Below, piece by piece: positions 1 to 7,903 of a DNA stretch of 11,549 nt. Positions within the stretch are counted from its first letter, which is position 1. Each line of letters starts with the position of its first letter. Under the pieces are notes generated by a model that saw nothing but the letters and a program-made list of their open reading frames with translations, did no database searches and was not told where the DNA came from. The stretch covers positions 1 through 11,549 of the forward strand of contig JAEDHQ010000052.1 of the NCBI GenBank assembly GCA_016296945.1, given 5' to 3'. The position numbers and the translations under genes were made by a program. The DNA comes from Bacilli bacterium (GTDB taxonomy: Bacteria; Bacillota_I; Bacilli_A; ML615J-28; CAG-698).

Positions 1-25
1 CTAATACATTAAATTTTACTTTCAT
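1..25 (-). CDS. 5' end of a gene cut by the window edge (first 8 codons)
   Basis: An ATG at 23-25 on the minus strand opens a frame reading MKVKFNVL before the window ends. It is preceded by GGGTGA with five bases between it and the ATG, a good Shine-Dalgarno site. It starts 23 bases after the stop of the M29 aminopeptidase, so it is probably the next gene of the same transcription unit. Nothing can be said about its function from eight residues. Confidence 0.55.
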
Positions 26-48
26 AATAATCACCCACTTTATGTAAA

Positions 49-1275
49 TTAAATAGCCCATGTACCATGTTCAAATATTTTTAAAATTTTTCCATCAAAC
101 GTTTCTGCCGTAATCTCTAAATCAGCACTACCAATCATAAAATCAACATGAATCATCGAATCATTTAAACCAACTTCTTTTAATTCTTCAGGTGATTTCT
201 TTTCAAAATCTTTAATTGTATCTTCAAAACCAGCGCCAATTGCTAAATGGCAACAAGCATTTTCATCAAATAAAGTATTATAGAATAAGATGCCTGTTTC
301 ATTTACTGGTGAATTAAATGGAACTAAAGCAACCTCACCAAGATATGATGCTCCTTCATCAATAGAAATTAATTTTTCTAATGTTTCTTTTGCAAATTCA
401 TCACCTAATACTTCTACTACTTTTCCTTTCTCAAATCTAAATCCAAAATTATCAACTAGATTTCCCATCACAGATAAAGGTTTAGTACTATAAACAACTC
501 CTTCTGCACTGTATTTATCAGGACTTGTATAACTTTCCTCAGTAGGCATATTAGGATTATATCTTACCCCTTGAATTGTATCTAAATATCCACCACCAAA
601 TACCGTTTTACCAGTAAGTGATACTTTAAAATCAGTACCATTTGCACTCTTGTACATTAATGTTTTGATATTTAAATCGTTTAAAATCTTATTTTTTGAA
701 GCAATATTATTAGAATGTTTTTTCCAATTTTCAATTGGATCCCCTTCTAAACGAACAGTTTTATAGATAGCTTTCCATAATAATTCTTTAGCTTTTTTAT
801 TACTTTCATTTGGAAAAATCTTTTTAGCCCATTCAACACCAGGCATTGCAACAATTGTCCATTGATGTTTATTATCAATTGCATCACGGTATTTCTTTGT
901 AACTTTGCCAACTTCTTGACGAACTTTCATCATTTTAGCCTGATCAACACCTTTTAGTCCATCAGGATTAGCTGATGAAATGAATATTCTTGCTGGTAAA
1001 AGTTCAGTTTCGCGTTCTAATTTTTTAATCTCCCAATCTTCTATTTTTGTTAGTGTTTCTAAATCTTGGTATTTATAATTGATAACAGTAAGTCTATCAA
1101 CATTCCAATCAATTGAAACTTTAGAAGCACCTGCTTTATAGCATTCTTCTACAACCAATAACACAAAATCACTTTGTTCTATACTAGCATTAATCTTTAC
1201 TTGTTGACCCTTTTGGATATTTGCCCCAACTTTTGCTACTAACTTTGCATACTTACGTAAATCACTTTTTTTCAT
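49..1275 (-). CDS. M29-family metallo-aminopeptidase (AmpS/PepS/AmpT type)
   Basis: This 408-residue protein has the usual length of M29 aminopeptidases, cytosolic dimetal enzymes that remove N-terminal residues from peptides. The ligand pattern of the family is visible: a Glu in the PTEE motif (E246/E247), E314 in YLGEVALVP, H343 in the ENACCHLA segment, and H376 and D378 in MIHVDFMIGS. The N-terminal half (about 1-210) is the family's regulatory/dimer domain, and the C-terminal half carries the metal site. There is no signal peptide. The start ATG is preceded by GAAAGG at a normal distance. It follows the kinase-like gene by 44 bases with no terminator between, so it is probably co-transcribed and acts in intracellular peptide turnover with the M20 peptidase of the same cluster. 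The family call is firm; the substrate preference is unknown. Confidence 0.93.
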   Translation of the reverse strand: MKKSDLRKYAKLVAKVGANIQKGQQVKINASIEQSDFVLLVVEECYKAGASKVSIDWNVDRLTVINYKYQDLETLTKIEDWEIKKLERETELLPARIFISSANPDGLKGVDQAKMMKVRQEVGKVTKKYRDAIDNKHQWTIVAMPGVEWAKKIFPNESNKKAKELLWKAIYKTVRLEGDPIENWKKHSNNIASKNKILNDLNIKTLMYKSANGTDFKVSLTGKTVFGGGYLDTIQGVRYNPNMPTEESYTSPDKYSAEGVVYSTKPLSVMGNLVDNFGFRFEKGKVVEVLGDEFAKETLEKLISIDEGASYLGEVALVPFNSPVNETGILFYNTLFDENACCHLAIGAGFEDTIKDFEKKSPEELKEVGLNDSMIHVDFMIGSADLEITAETFDGKILKIFEHGTWAI

Positions 1276-1319
1276 TATTAAACCTTTCTATTATAATTAA
1301 TAATTTATCTATTCTTTAT

Positions 1320-1982
1320 TTATTTAATGTAATTATTTATATCAAAATATTTTGATAAAGTTTCAATAAGTTTTCTTATAATCTTATCTTTATTTTCATT
1401 TCTATTTTTTTCAATATAGTATTCAAATGAACGAATAAGTGCATTTAGATCATATTGTATATCGCGAATACTTGCATTTCCCATTTCTAAAAAACCTACT
1501 ATATTATTATTATATACAATAATATTAGATAAACACAAATCACCATGAGATAACGATTTATTCTTTAAAGTTTTTAATTCGATATTTGGAAAATCTGTTA
1601 TATCCACTTTTTGAATCATTTGAATGGCGTCTACACAAATATTTATTAATTTCATTGGTCTATTAATAAAGTATTTATCATTAGCTTTTTTTCCTTTAAT
1701 ATATTTTGTTATTAAATATCCTTTATTATTTGTATTACTTTTATACCAAAATAATACTTGTGGGACTGGCAAATGATTATTATATAGCCATTCATAGATT
1801 TTTTTTTCATGTTCTAGTCTGTATATATCATTACTGACTTTAAGAATAAAACTATTACCGGAAGTAATTTGAAAAACCTTATCACCATTTCTTCCAATTG
1901 ATATCGTTTTAATAAATCCTTGTCCAATATAATCTTGAACTACTTTAGGAAAACGATTAATAATAGTTTTACTTTTATTCAT
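1320..1982 (-). CDS. Short APH(3')-like phosphotransferase fold protein
   Basis: This 220-residue protein resembles the APH/choline kinase group. K48 (FILKVS) fits the ATP-binding Lys, E57 or E60 the partner Glu, and the segment LPVPQVLFWY (71-80) matches the LPVPKVL hinge of APH(3') enzymes. HGDLCLSNI (146-154) is the catalytic HGDxxxxN loop with D148 and N153. Two features are odd. About 45 residues that APH(3') enzymes carry just before the HGD loop, which help form the aminoglycoside pocket, are missing: VDITDFP (126-132) is followed by HGD within 14 residues. The later metal-binding Asp (GFIDLG in APH(3')-IIIa) is Glu here (GFLEMG, E166). The APH(3') C-terminal acidic end is also absent. 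It may phosphorylate a different small molecule, or be weak or inactive. The start lies 7 bases after the M20 peptidase stop, with GGAAGA in the end of that gene as the likely ribosome site. Confidence 0.8.
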   Translation of the reverse strand: MNKSKTIINRFPKVVQDYIGQGFIKTISIGRNGDKVFQITSGNSFILKVSNDIYRLEHEKKIYEWLYNNHLPVPQVLFWYKSNTNNKGYLITKYIKGKKANDKYFINRPMKLINICVDAIQMIQKVDITDFPNIELKTLKNKSLSHGDLCLSNIIVYNNNIVGFLEMGNASIRDIQYDLNALIRSFEYYIEKNRNENKDKIIRKLIETLSKYFDINNYIK

Positions 1983-1989
1983 ATTATAT

Positions 1990-3432
1990 TTAAATCTTCC
2001 TTAACAAACGTTTATAAAATTGAACACTCTTTAAATAGTTTTCAACACTAATTTTTTCATTAATTCCATGTATTCCACTGCGATCTTCTTTTGTAAGAAC
2101 CATTGGACTAAAACGATAAACATTTTCTGAAATCTTTGTAAAGTGACGAGAATCAGTTGCCCCTAACATAATATAAGGACAAACTATTATATCTTTCCCA
2201 AAAGTTTCTAAAACAGTCGTTTCAATCTTTTTAAATTGTTCTGATTCAAAACTAGATTCTTGACAAGCTTCAAAGCCATTTATCACTTCAACTTCAATAT
2301 CTTTGCCAACCACTTTCTTAATATGAGCAATAATTTTCTCAATAGTGTCAAATGGTGAAACTCTAATATTAATTGTTGCGGAAGCTACAGCAGGTAAAAC
2401 ATTATTAGCATGACTTCCTTCTAACATCGTAAAAGCAAAAGTTGTACGCACTAATGCTGCCGCTTCACCACCTAATTTTTGTAATAAAAATTTAAACAAC
2501 CCTTTAAATAACCACATATTCGCAATAATCAAACGAATCCCAAAGGAAGCATTTCGTCCTAGACGATCAAATAATTCATAAACAGTTGCCGTATATTTTG
2601 CTTTCATTTGTTTCTTTTGAAGTTTAATTATCGCTTTTGATAATTTTACAACACTTCCATTATTAGATGGAGATGATGAATGTCCACCCTTTGATTTAAC
2701 TTTTAATGTAACATTAAGTAAACCTTTTTCAGTAACACCAACAACAGCACAATTATTAGTGACGCCAGGAAAAATCTTATTAATAATTGCTCCGCCTTCA
2801 TCTAAGACAAAAGCAGGTTTTATTCCTAATTCCTCGAAAATCTTTACACGATTTACAGTAGTTGTCCCATATACTTCCTCATCTGCCCCAAAGCATAGAT
2901 ATAAATCATTTTCAGGAATATATTCAATAGCTAATAATTCATCAAGTGCTTCTAATGAAGCACACATTGTCGATTTAGTATCTAAAGCACCACGCCCTAA
3001 GATATATCCATCTTTGATTTCACCACTAAATGGTTCAAAATCCCATTCTCCTTCAGCAGGAACTACATCATAATGAGCCATAAGAACAGAAGGCTTATTA
3101 CTACTTTTTCCTTTTAATTTAAAACAGATTGAATAATCTTTTGCTTGTGTAAATTCACACTTTTTAAAAACATTTGGATAATTATCCTTTAAGCTATTAA
3201 TACATTTTTGAAAATGTTTGTAATCAGTACCTACATTTTGATAATAAGATATAGTTTGATGTTTTAAAATATCACCCAATTTTTGTGGACTATTTAATTT
3301 ATCTACTTCTTCTATAGAATCATTTATATTAATTTTTTTTGGTTTAAAAGTAATTGTTCTAATTAAAACAATTAAAATTAATAAAACTAATAAACACCCA
3401 ATTGACAATAAAACAATCTCATAAATATCCAT
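1990..3432 (-). CDS. Membrane-anchored M20 metallopeptidase, PM20D1/carboxypeptidase S-like
   Basis: This 480-residue M20-family amidohydrolase/peptidase has one N-terminal membrane segment (about 6-25) followed by a Lys-rich stretch. The catalytic domain shows MAHYDVVP (H120, D122), GALDTKS (D151, bridging ligand), GADEEVYG (E185 catalytic base, E186), FVLDEGG (D211) and HGINE (H455, last metal ligand). The lid/dimerisation domain has GGHSSSP around H251. ATDSRHF (426-431) and YRFSPM are typical of the carboxypeptidase S/PM20D1 branch, whose human member makes and cleaves N-fatty-acyl amino acids. Yeast CPS1 is a peptidase, so the substrate here is open. All catalytic residues are present, so it should be active, anchored at the membrane. 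The ATG is preceded by GGAG about ten bases upstream. It starts 17 bases after the phosphodiesterase stop, which implies one operon. Confidence 0.9.
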   Translation of the reverse strand: MDIYEIVLLSIGCLLVLLILIVLIRTITFKPKKININDSIEEVDKLNSPQKLGDILKHQTISYYQNVGTDYKHFQKCINSLKDNYPNVFKKCEFTQAKDYSICFKLKGKSSNKPSVLMAHYDVVPAEGEWDFEPFSGEIKDGYILGRGALDTKSTMCASLEALDELLAIEYIPENDLYLCFGADEEVYGTTTVNRVKIFEELGIKPAFVLDEGGAIINKIFPGVTNNCAVVGVTEKGLLNVTLKVKSKGGHSSSPSNNGSVVKLSKAIIKLQKKQMKAKYTATVYELFDRLGRNASFGIRLIIANMWLFKGLFKFLLQKLGGEAAALVRTTFAFTMLEGSHANNVLPAVASATINIRVSPFDTIEKIIAHIKKVVGKDIEVEVINGFEACQESSFESEQFKKIETTVLETFGKDIIVCPYIMLGATDSRHFTKISENVYRFSPMVLTKEDRSGIHGINEKISVENYLKSVQFYKRLLRKI

Positions 3433-3449
3433 ATTTGCTCATCTCCATT

Positions 3450-4460
3450 TTATTCATGATTATAAAATCCCATTTCAATCAGTAATTCATGCAATACATC
3501 AGGGCAATCTGTCATAATAACGTCAGCACCCAATTCAATTAAACGACGCATTTCTTCTTTATCATTGATTGTCCAAAATTGTACCGAAATATTACGACGA
3601 TGAGCTCGATTAATGTATGTTGTTTTATCTAAATGTATTTCGATTCCAAATGCTTCTTCTGATACAGGTATTTGTAGACAAGCAAATGAAGTTTTATCAA
3701 AAATATTTACGCCTAGCATTTGTGTAATCACAAAACTAGTAACTCCACCAACTGAACCACCGCGAATTGTATCAGGATATTTTGAAATTAAATATTCTTC
3801 TACTTCAGTATTAAAAGTTCCAATGGCCACTTTGTTAATAACATTATATTCAGTCATTTTTTGATAAAGCAAGTCAGCAGCAATAAATCCGCGATCACCA
3901 CTATCTTTAATTTCGATAATATATAATAAATCAGTATCCTTATATCTTTCTAATAGCTCATCTATCGTGATAACTCTTAAATCATTTTCTTTTAATACTT
4001 CACTTCTTTCATTATCACTCACACCATCTAAGATACTACGATACAAATAGTTTCCCTCACGATCTTTAAAATTATAACCAAAATTATAATATTGAATTTC
4101 TTCTAATGTATGATCTTTGATATAATAATCTTCTTCGCTTCCTTGGATGATATTAACATCTGTACAAGCATTAATTGTTTTATTATGGTTCAAAACTAAA
4201 TAATTGTCTTTTGTTAAGCATAGATCCATTTCAAGAATATCTACATCTAATTCATTGACAGAATAATCCATGGCTTTAAATGTATTTTCTGGATTTAAAA
4301 TCTTGCCACCTCGATGAGCAGCAATTAATGGTCTTGCCCCTTCCTCAATAATAAAGGGATTACTTTCCATTGCCTTTTTAGGAGGAATAATTGCAAAAAT
4401 TGTAAATGCTAATGAGATAGAAAATACAATAAGCAAAAATATTTTAGTTCTTATCTTCAT
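3450..4460 (-). CDS. Membrane-anchored glycerophosphodiester phosphodiesterase
   Basis: This 336-residue GDPD-family protein hydrolyses glycerophosphodiesters to glycerol 3-phosphate and an alcohol. A single hydrophobic segment (about 7-25) anchors it, with the domain probably outside. Counting from the chosen start, the family residues are AAHRGG (H49, R50), NPENTF, EMDL (E77, D79), NH (H92, the second catalytic His), IEIKD (E183) and the late FWTIND motif (W296). The catalytic and metal residues are complete. The Asp that usually follows the second His is Asn here (NHNKT). A GTG at 4467-4469 is in frame, but it is part of the Shine-Dalgarno sequence AAAGGTGA that serves the ATG at 4458-4460, so the ATG start is preferred. 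It is the first gene after the promoter near 4511-4538 and leads the operon with the M20 peptidase. Confidence 0.92.
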   Translation of the reverse strand: MKIRTKIFLLIVFSISLAFTIFAIIPPKKAMESNPFIIEEGARPLIAAHRGGKILNPENTFKAMDYSVNELDVDILEMDLCLTKDNYLVLNHNKTINACTDVNIIQGSEEDYYIKDHTLEEIQYYNFGYNFKDREGNYLYRSILDGVSDNERSEVLKENDLRVITIDELLERYKDTDLLYIIEIKDSGDRGFIAADLLYQKMTEYNVINKVAIGTFNTEVEEYLISKYPDTIRGGSVGGVTSFVITQMLGVNIFDKTSFACLQIPVSEEAFGIEIHLDKTTYINRAHRRNISVQFWTINDKEEMRRLIELGADVIMTDCPDVLHELLIEMGFYNHE

Positions 4461-4510
4461 ATATATCACCTTTTATAATTATATTTTATTATTTTTAATA
4501 TCTTTTTATA

Positions 4511-4538
4511 ATTATACAATATTTAACGCCTTTTTAAA
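4511..4538 (-). promoter_or_regulatory. Candidate promoter for the GDPD-led operon
   Basis: On the minus strand there is a perfect -10 TATAAT (4511-4516) with a -35-like TTTAAA (4533-4538, four of six to TTGACA) and a 16-base spacer. It sits between the terminator of the SGNH lipoprotein gene and the phosphodiesterase ATG, where a promoter is needed. In such AT-rich DNA the -35 match is weak evidence. Confidence 0.5.
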
Positions 4539-4548
4539 ATACCTTTAT

Positions 4549-4582
4549 AAAAAAAGTTGCATTCGCCTAAGATAAATGCAAC
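4549..4582 (-). terminator. Intrinsic terminator of the SGNH lipoprotein gene
   Basis: The perfect 8-bp stem GTTGCATT (4556-4563) / AATGCAAC (4575-4582) has an 11-base loop and, on the minus strand, runs into seven T residues (4549-4555). It lies about 30 bases after the stop of the lipoprotein gene. Confidence 0.85.
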
Positions 4583-4613
4583 ATTTATTAAATCAAAAAT
4601 ACTACAAATAATT

Positions 4614-6572
4614 CTACTTTAAGATTTCTTTTAAAATTCTTTTTGCAATAACACTCATTCCTGATTTCTTAGGATGAGCAGAATCAACTAAATAATCAAC
4701 AATACTTTCATTTTTTAGATTAATCAATTTCAAATCATATTCTTTCGCATATTTCGCAATAATATCATTATAAATTACACGGTTTTCTTCAGTATATAAT
4801 TTTGATTCTGGTAGATTACAAAGAATGATTTCTGCATCAGGACATAGTACTTTAATCTTATCTAACATTACACGATAACCATTATCAAAAGCACTATCAG
4901 ATACGTATTTACTAGCACAATCATTTGAACCCATGTAAATAATAATTACATCGGGAACTTGGCCATTAATTACTAGTTCTTTTAAACGAGCATCATGTTG
5001 TGATGATGAAGTACCAGTTGTACCAACACAACTACCAGAATAAGAGTTATTTACAAATAATCCTGCACCAAGACTATTTACTACTTGCATCCACCATGTT
5101 TGATTTACATCATTGACATCAGCAGTCGGATAAGGATAAAAACATGCATAACCTTCTGGAATATAATCTTGATATGTAGAAATTGAATCGCCAATAATCG
5201 CAAACTTTTTACCAACATAATTATTAGTTCCTTCAACATAAGTTGCTTTAATTGTTGTATCAGTTAAAATATTGTAATTTTGTTTATCCCACCCTTTAAA
5301 AGCTAATCCTTTATATTCAATTGGAGTTGGATAATATACAGATCCCCCTTTTACAATTGTTTGTGTATCTATTAATTCATCATCTTTTCCAACAAAGGTA
5401 ACAGTTACTAATTCAATTGAATTTGCTTCTTCAACACTAGAGAATTGAACTCCTTCACTAGAAACTTTAATAACACCATTCACTGTAACACTTGGATCAC
5501 TTTGTAATGTTCCCGTTATTACAGTAAAACCTGCCTTTTTACCAGTAATTGAAGAATAAACAGATATTGTAGCTACACTTTCATCACTACTAGACCAATT
5601 GTATGCACCTTTGCTTTGGTTCGGAGCATCACTTGGTAATACTGGTTGATAAACAAATGTTCCATTTCCACTAGAATGGGGTATTTTATCAATACCAACA
5701 AGTTTGCATGTGCTTTCAGGTAAAACAAATTCTGTTTCTACTTCAGTCGCAATATATCTTGCATATAATTTAAGATCTCCATAAGTATCTTCATTTATAG
5801 AAACATATCGATATAATGAAATACTACTAGCAAACCAACCAATAAATTCATATCCTTCTTTTTCAGCTTTTGGTAAGACTGTAACTTCTCCAACCTTATA
5901 AGAAGACATACCTAAGTCTAATAGAGTATTACCATCATAAAATTCAATATTGCATTCTTTTTTCAAAAAAGAACCAGTTACAATTAAATCAGAGGTAATA
6001 CAACTAAAATCTTGATCCCATTTAACTTCTGTTTCTAATTCCGGTTCAGTTGCTGCTTTTCCATATTCGACAGTTTGTTCATCTATAACATTTTCATTTT
6101 CATCTAAAAATTTTACAGTGAACATCTTTGTTTTATATTCCATAGTATATGTATATACATAAATATTACCATCTTTTTTCTCATCTATTTTCCATTCATA
6201 ACTATCTACATAAATAGGAGCATTTGGCTTATTAGGTTCTTCATAAAAAGACAATTCAGTTTCATAAACTACTATTTCATTAATAATAAAAATATGTTTC
6301 TTTTTATATTCATTGTATGTACCAGTTACAATAATATCCTCTTTGCTATTTATAATTTCATCAATAGTTTTATCCCATTGGTAATAGAAATATTCCCCAT
6401 TATAACTATTTAAATCAATCGTTACATCTTTAGAAAGCATGACTGTATCCATTACATTTCCATTAGAATCTTGGATAGTTACTTTAATTTCTTTTTCTAC
6501 TTCTACTTCTTTACAAGCAATAAAAGAAAAACAAAATATAAACAAAAAAATAAATAAAAAAGTTTTTTTCAT
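4614..6572 (-). CDS. Lipoprotein with repeat modules, Big-2-like domain and C-terminal SGNH/GDSL hydrolase
   Basis: This 652-residue surface lipoprotein has a signal peptide of about 19 residues ending in FIA, with Cys20 as the lipidation site. Several beta modules follow, with a shared pattern of strand, W-[DK] and a closing VTGTY/KATY-like strand: about 28-90, 91-148, 149-205, 206-275 (the last close to the InlB/Flg_new repeat, YEFIGWF) and 388-447. A Big-2-like Ig domain with WSSSDESVATIS lies at about 283-372. The C-terminal 455-652 is an SGNH hydrolase: GDSIS (nucleophile S463), an NSYSGS block (G513), MGSND (N550) and the DSAHP block (D630, H633). All four SGNH blocks are intact, so an active esterase or polysaccharide deacetylase held off the membrane by a stalk is likely; the substrate is unknown. 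GAGGAG with an 8-base spacer decides the start. It is monocistronic, with its own promoter and terminator. Confidence 0.9.
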   Translation of the reverse strand: MKKTFLFIFLFIFCFSFIACKEVEVEKEIKVTIQDSNGNVMDTVMLSKDVTIDLNSYNGEYFYYQWDKTIDEIINSKEDIIVTGTYNEYKKKHIFIINEIVVYETELSFYEEPNKPNAPIYVDSYEWKIDEKKDGNIYVYTYTMEYKTKMFTVKFLDENENVIDEQTVEYGKAATEPELETEVKWDQDFSCITSDLIVTGSFLKKECNIEFYDGNTLLDLGMSSYKVGEVTVLPKAEKEGYEFIGWFASSISLYRYVSINEDTYGDLKLYARYIATEVETEFVLPESTCKLVGIDKIPHSSGNGTFVYQPVLPSDAPNQSKGAYNWSSSDESVATISVYSSITGKKAGFTVITGTLQSDPSVTVNGVIKVSSEGVQFSSVEEANSIELVTVTFVGKDDELIDTQTIVKGGSVYYPTPIEYKGLAFKGWDKQNYNILTDTTIKATYVEGTNNYVGKKFAIIGDSISTYQDYIPEGYACFYPYPTADVNDVNQTWWMQVVNSLGAGLFVNNSYSGSCVGTTGTSSSQHDARLKELVINGQVPDVIIIYMGSNDCASKYVSDSAFDNGYRVMLDKIKVLCPDAEIILCNLPESKLYTEENRVIYNDIIAKYAKEYDLKLINLKNESIVDYLVDSAHPKKSGMSVIAKRILKEILK

Positions 6573-6608
6573 ATTGATAACTCCTCACAAATACTTTCTG
6601 GTAATACA

Positions 6609-6637
6609 ATTATAGCATAGATTATTTAAAATTACAA
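6609..6637 (-). promoter_or_regulatory. Extended -10 promoter of the SGNH lipoprotein gene
   Basis: On the minus strand there is TTGTAA (-35, 6632-6637), a 17-base spacer and TATAAT (-10, 6609-6614) preceded by TGC, which gives a full TGnTATAAT extended -10. It lies just upstream of the Shine-Dalgarno site of the lipoprotein gene and just downstream of the previous terminator, and is the best promoter in the window. Confidence 0.75.
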
Positions 6638-6643
6638 ATTATT

Positions 6644-6678
6644 AAAAAAATGCGTAAATAAAAAACTATCTACGCATT
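6644..6678 (-). terminator. Intrinsic terminator behind the GH18 remnant
   Basis: The perfect 8-bp stem AATGCGTA (6649-6656) / TACGCATT (6671-6678) has a 14-base loop and is followed on the minus strand by a run of T (6644-6650). It begins about 15 bases after the stop of the chitinase remnant, so it was probably that gene's terminator. Confidence 0.8.
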
Positions 6679-6693
6679 CTTATCATATTAATT

Positions 6694-7092
6694 TTACCAA
6701 CTTCTGACCTTATCAACAATAGTCTGTAACAAAGAGTTACCATTATCTTGAGAATCCACCCAATACATTAATCCAGCTAATCCTTTTTCCTTAGCATAAT
6801 CAGACTTATATCCAATACTTTCTCCATCTTCATAAGAGATAATAATACCATTTGTACTATCAAAGATATAAGGAACTTTCGCACTAATATCCCAATTTCT
6901 ATATAAAGCAATATGTTCAGCAGTATTTAAATAATTATTGCAAATATATGTATATGTTCGTGCTTCATTATAAGATCCAGTTTTTAAACCAGTACAACCT
7001 GAAAATTCTCTACCATAGAATGGTATACCTAAAAGTAGTGCATAATTAGTATTGTAAGGAAAGTTATTATTAGTTAAGTGAGTTAAAATTTA
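6694..7092 (-). pseudogene. C-terminal remnant of a GH18 chitinase-like glycosidase
   Basis: On the minus strand a 131-codon stretch (6697-7089) is open between an in-frame TAA at 7090-7092 and the stop at 6694-6696. It has no usable ATG, GTG or TTG start near its beginning. It contains the GH18 hallmarks LGIPFYGREF, then RNWDISAKVPYIF, the IISYEDGESIGYKSDYAKE segment, and GLAGLMYWVDS with the conserved Trp of the last barrel strand. This is the final third of a GH18 barrel. The catalytic DxxDxDxE strand and all N-terminal parts are absent, and the terminator of the next gene lies only about 20 bases upstream, so a deletion removed the front of the gene. It cannot be catalytic. Its own terminator (6644-6678) persists, and few or no lesions appear inside the fragment, which suggests a recent loss. 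Confidence 0.82.
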
Positions 7093-7109
7093 CATACATC
7101 TATTACAGC

Positions 7110-7149
7110 AAAAAAGGCGTTTTATTCTAGATAAGATAACGCCTTTTTT
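7110..7149. terminator. Bidirectional intrinsic terminator
   Basis: A perfect 12-bp stem (7110-7121, six A then GGCGTT; 7138-7149, AACGCC then six T) encloses a 16-base loop, with A and T runs at the two ends. On the minus strand it ends the DUF1905/C39-like gene, whose stop is about 50 bases upstream. It marks the border with the broken chitinase. Confidence 0.85.
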
Positions 7150-7201
7150 CTATTATTTTTACAAGGATATTTTTTTATAGTCCCTATAATAAAATATATA
7201 T

Positions 7202-7840
7202 TTATTCCACAAATATTTCTAAATAACTAACTCTTTTTGTTTGATCAACATTTTTTACACCAATAAAGGAATCTTTATACCAAAGAATAAAACTTTTATC
7301 ATTATATACTATACAACATTTAGGCAATTGCACTGATTTACCTTTTGGATAAACTGCTTTTGAGGCATAAGATATTCCATAATAATCAAGTGCTTCTAAT
7401 ATCGTTGACCAAGATGCTTTTTTTCTTCCCATTAAAATCAGAACTTCATTAAGAAAAACACCAGCAAGCATTGCAATAAAACTATGTCCACAAAAACCAG
7501 GCATAATTTCGAGTTCTTCAATTGCATCAATTTTCCTTATTGGATGTTCTTTCGTATAGGGACTTTCATGATTAATTCTTGATAATTTATCTACCAGTTC
7601 AATTTCTATCTCATAATCTTCTTCCATATTAAAATTAGATAAAATCTTTTTTGTTATTGGAATCAAATAAAAACCATTTCCTTTAGTAATAAGCTTGCAT
7701 TCAAACAAATATTTATTAATAGTTACTTTACAAGGAATATTTCCTTTCAATCCTGTTTTCTCCCATAAATTAAATGGCATCTTAACAAATGCACGGTTTC
7801 TATTGAAAAAGAAGTTACTATTAAATCTATAAATCATCAT
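7202..7840 (-). CDS. DUF1905 domain joined to a C39-like domain lacking the catalytic His
   Basis: This protein has 212 residues with no signal peptide or membrane segment. Residues about 15-85 match the DUF1905 barrel pattern: VKMPFNLWEKTG, CKVTINKYLFECKL, GFYLIPITKKILSN, then an acidic EIEIEL strand. Residues about 104-212 resemble the compact C39-like papain-fold domains: PGFCGHSFIAMLAG (C117 where the catalytic Cys sits), SWSTILEALDYYGI, LPKCCIVY, and a final YLEIFVE. Where that family normally has His-Trp and then Tyr-Asp-Pro, this protein has KSFILWYKD (S183) and FIGVKN, so the catalytic His and Asp appear to be gone. It may be a binding module or an inactive relative. Two ATGs are adjacent; GAGG lies four bases from the first and seven from the second (7835-7837), so initiation at the second is equally possible. 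The DUF1905 call is fairly good; the C39-like call is from pattern memory. Confidence 0.7.
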   Translation of the reverse strand: MMIYRFNSNFFFNRNRAFVKMPFNLWEKTGLKGNIPCKVTINKYLFECKLITKGNGFYLIPITKKILSNFNMEEDYEIEIELVDKLSRINHESPYTKEHPIRKIDAIEELEIMPGFCGHSFIAMLAGVFLNEVLILMGRKKASWSTILEALDYYGISYASKAVYPKGKSVQLPKCCIVYNDKSFILWYKDSFIGVKNVDQTKRVSYLEIFVE

Positions 7841-7903
7841 AAAACCTCAATATATAAAAAACAATTTGTCTATCAGTTTATATGCTAATAGATATTCTAG
7901 TAG

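Noticed and set aside
1290..1295. TATAAT before the M29 aminopeptidase gene
   Set aside because: Its transcription start would fall within the ribosome-binding site, and there is no -35 match; the spacer is simply AT-rich.
1320..1982. Aminoglycoside resistance gene
   Set aside because: The acceptor-site insert and the C-terminal acidic end are missing and a metal-binding Asp is replaced, so only a kinase-like fold is supported.
2759..3073. Plus-strand open frame of about 100 codons inside the M20 peptidase gene
   Set aside because: It lies opposite a gene with complete catalytic motifs, has Ser/Pro/Lys-rich antisense composition, and has no ribosome site; the same applies to plus-strand frames at 290-493, 3613-3864, 8453-8695 and 10315-10563.
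4467..4469. In-frame GTG as start of the phosphodiesterase, three codons earlier
   Set aside because: The GTG is part of the AAAGGTGA Shine-Dalgarno sequence of the ATG at 4458-4460.
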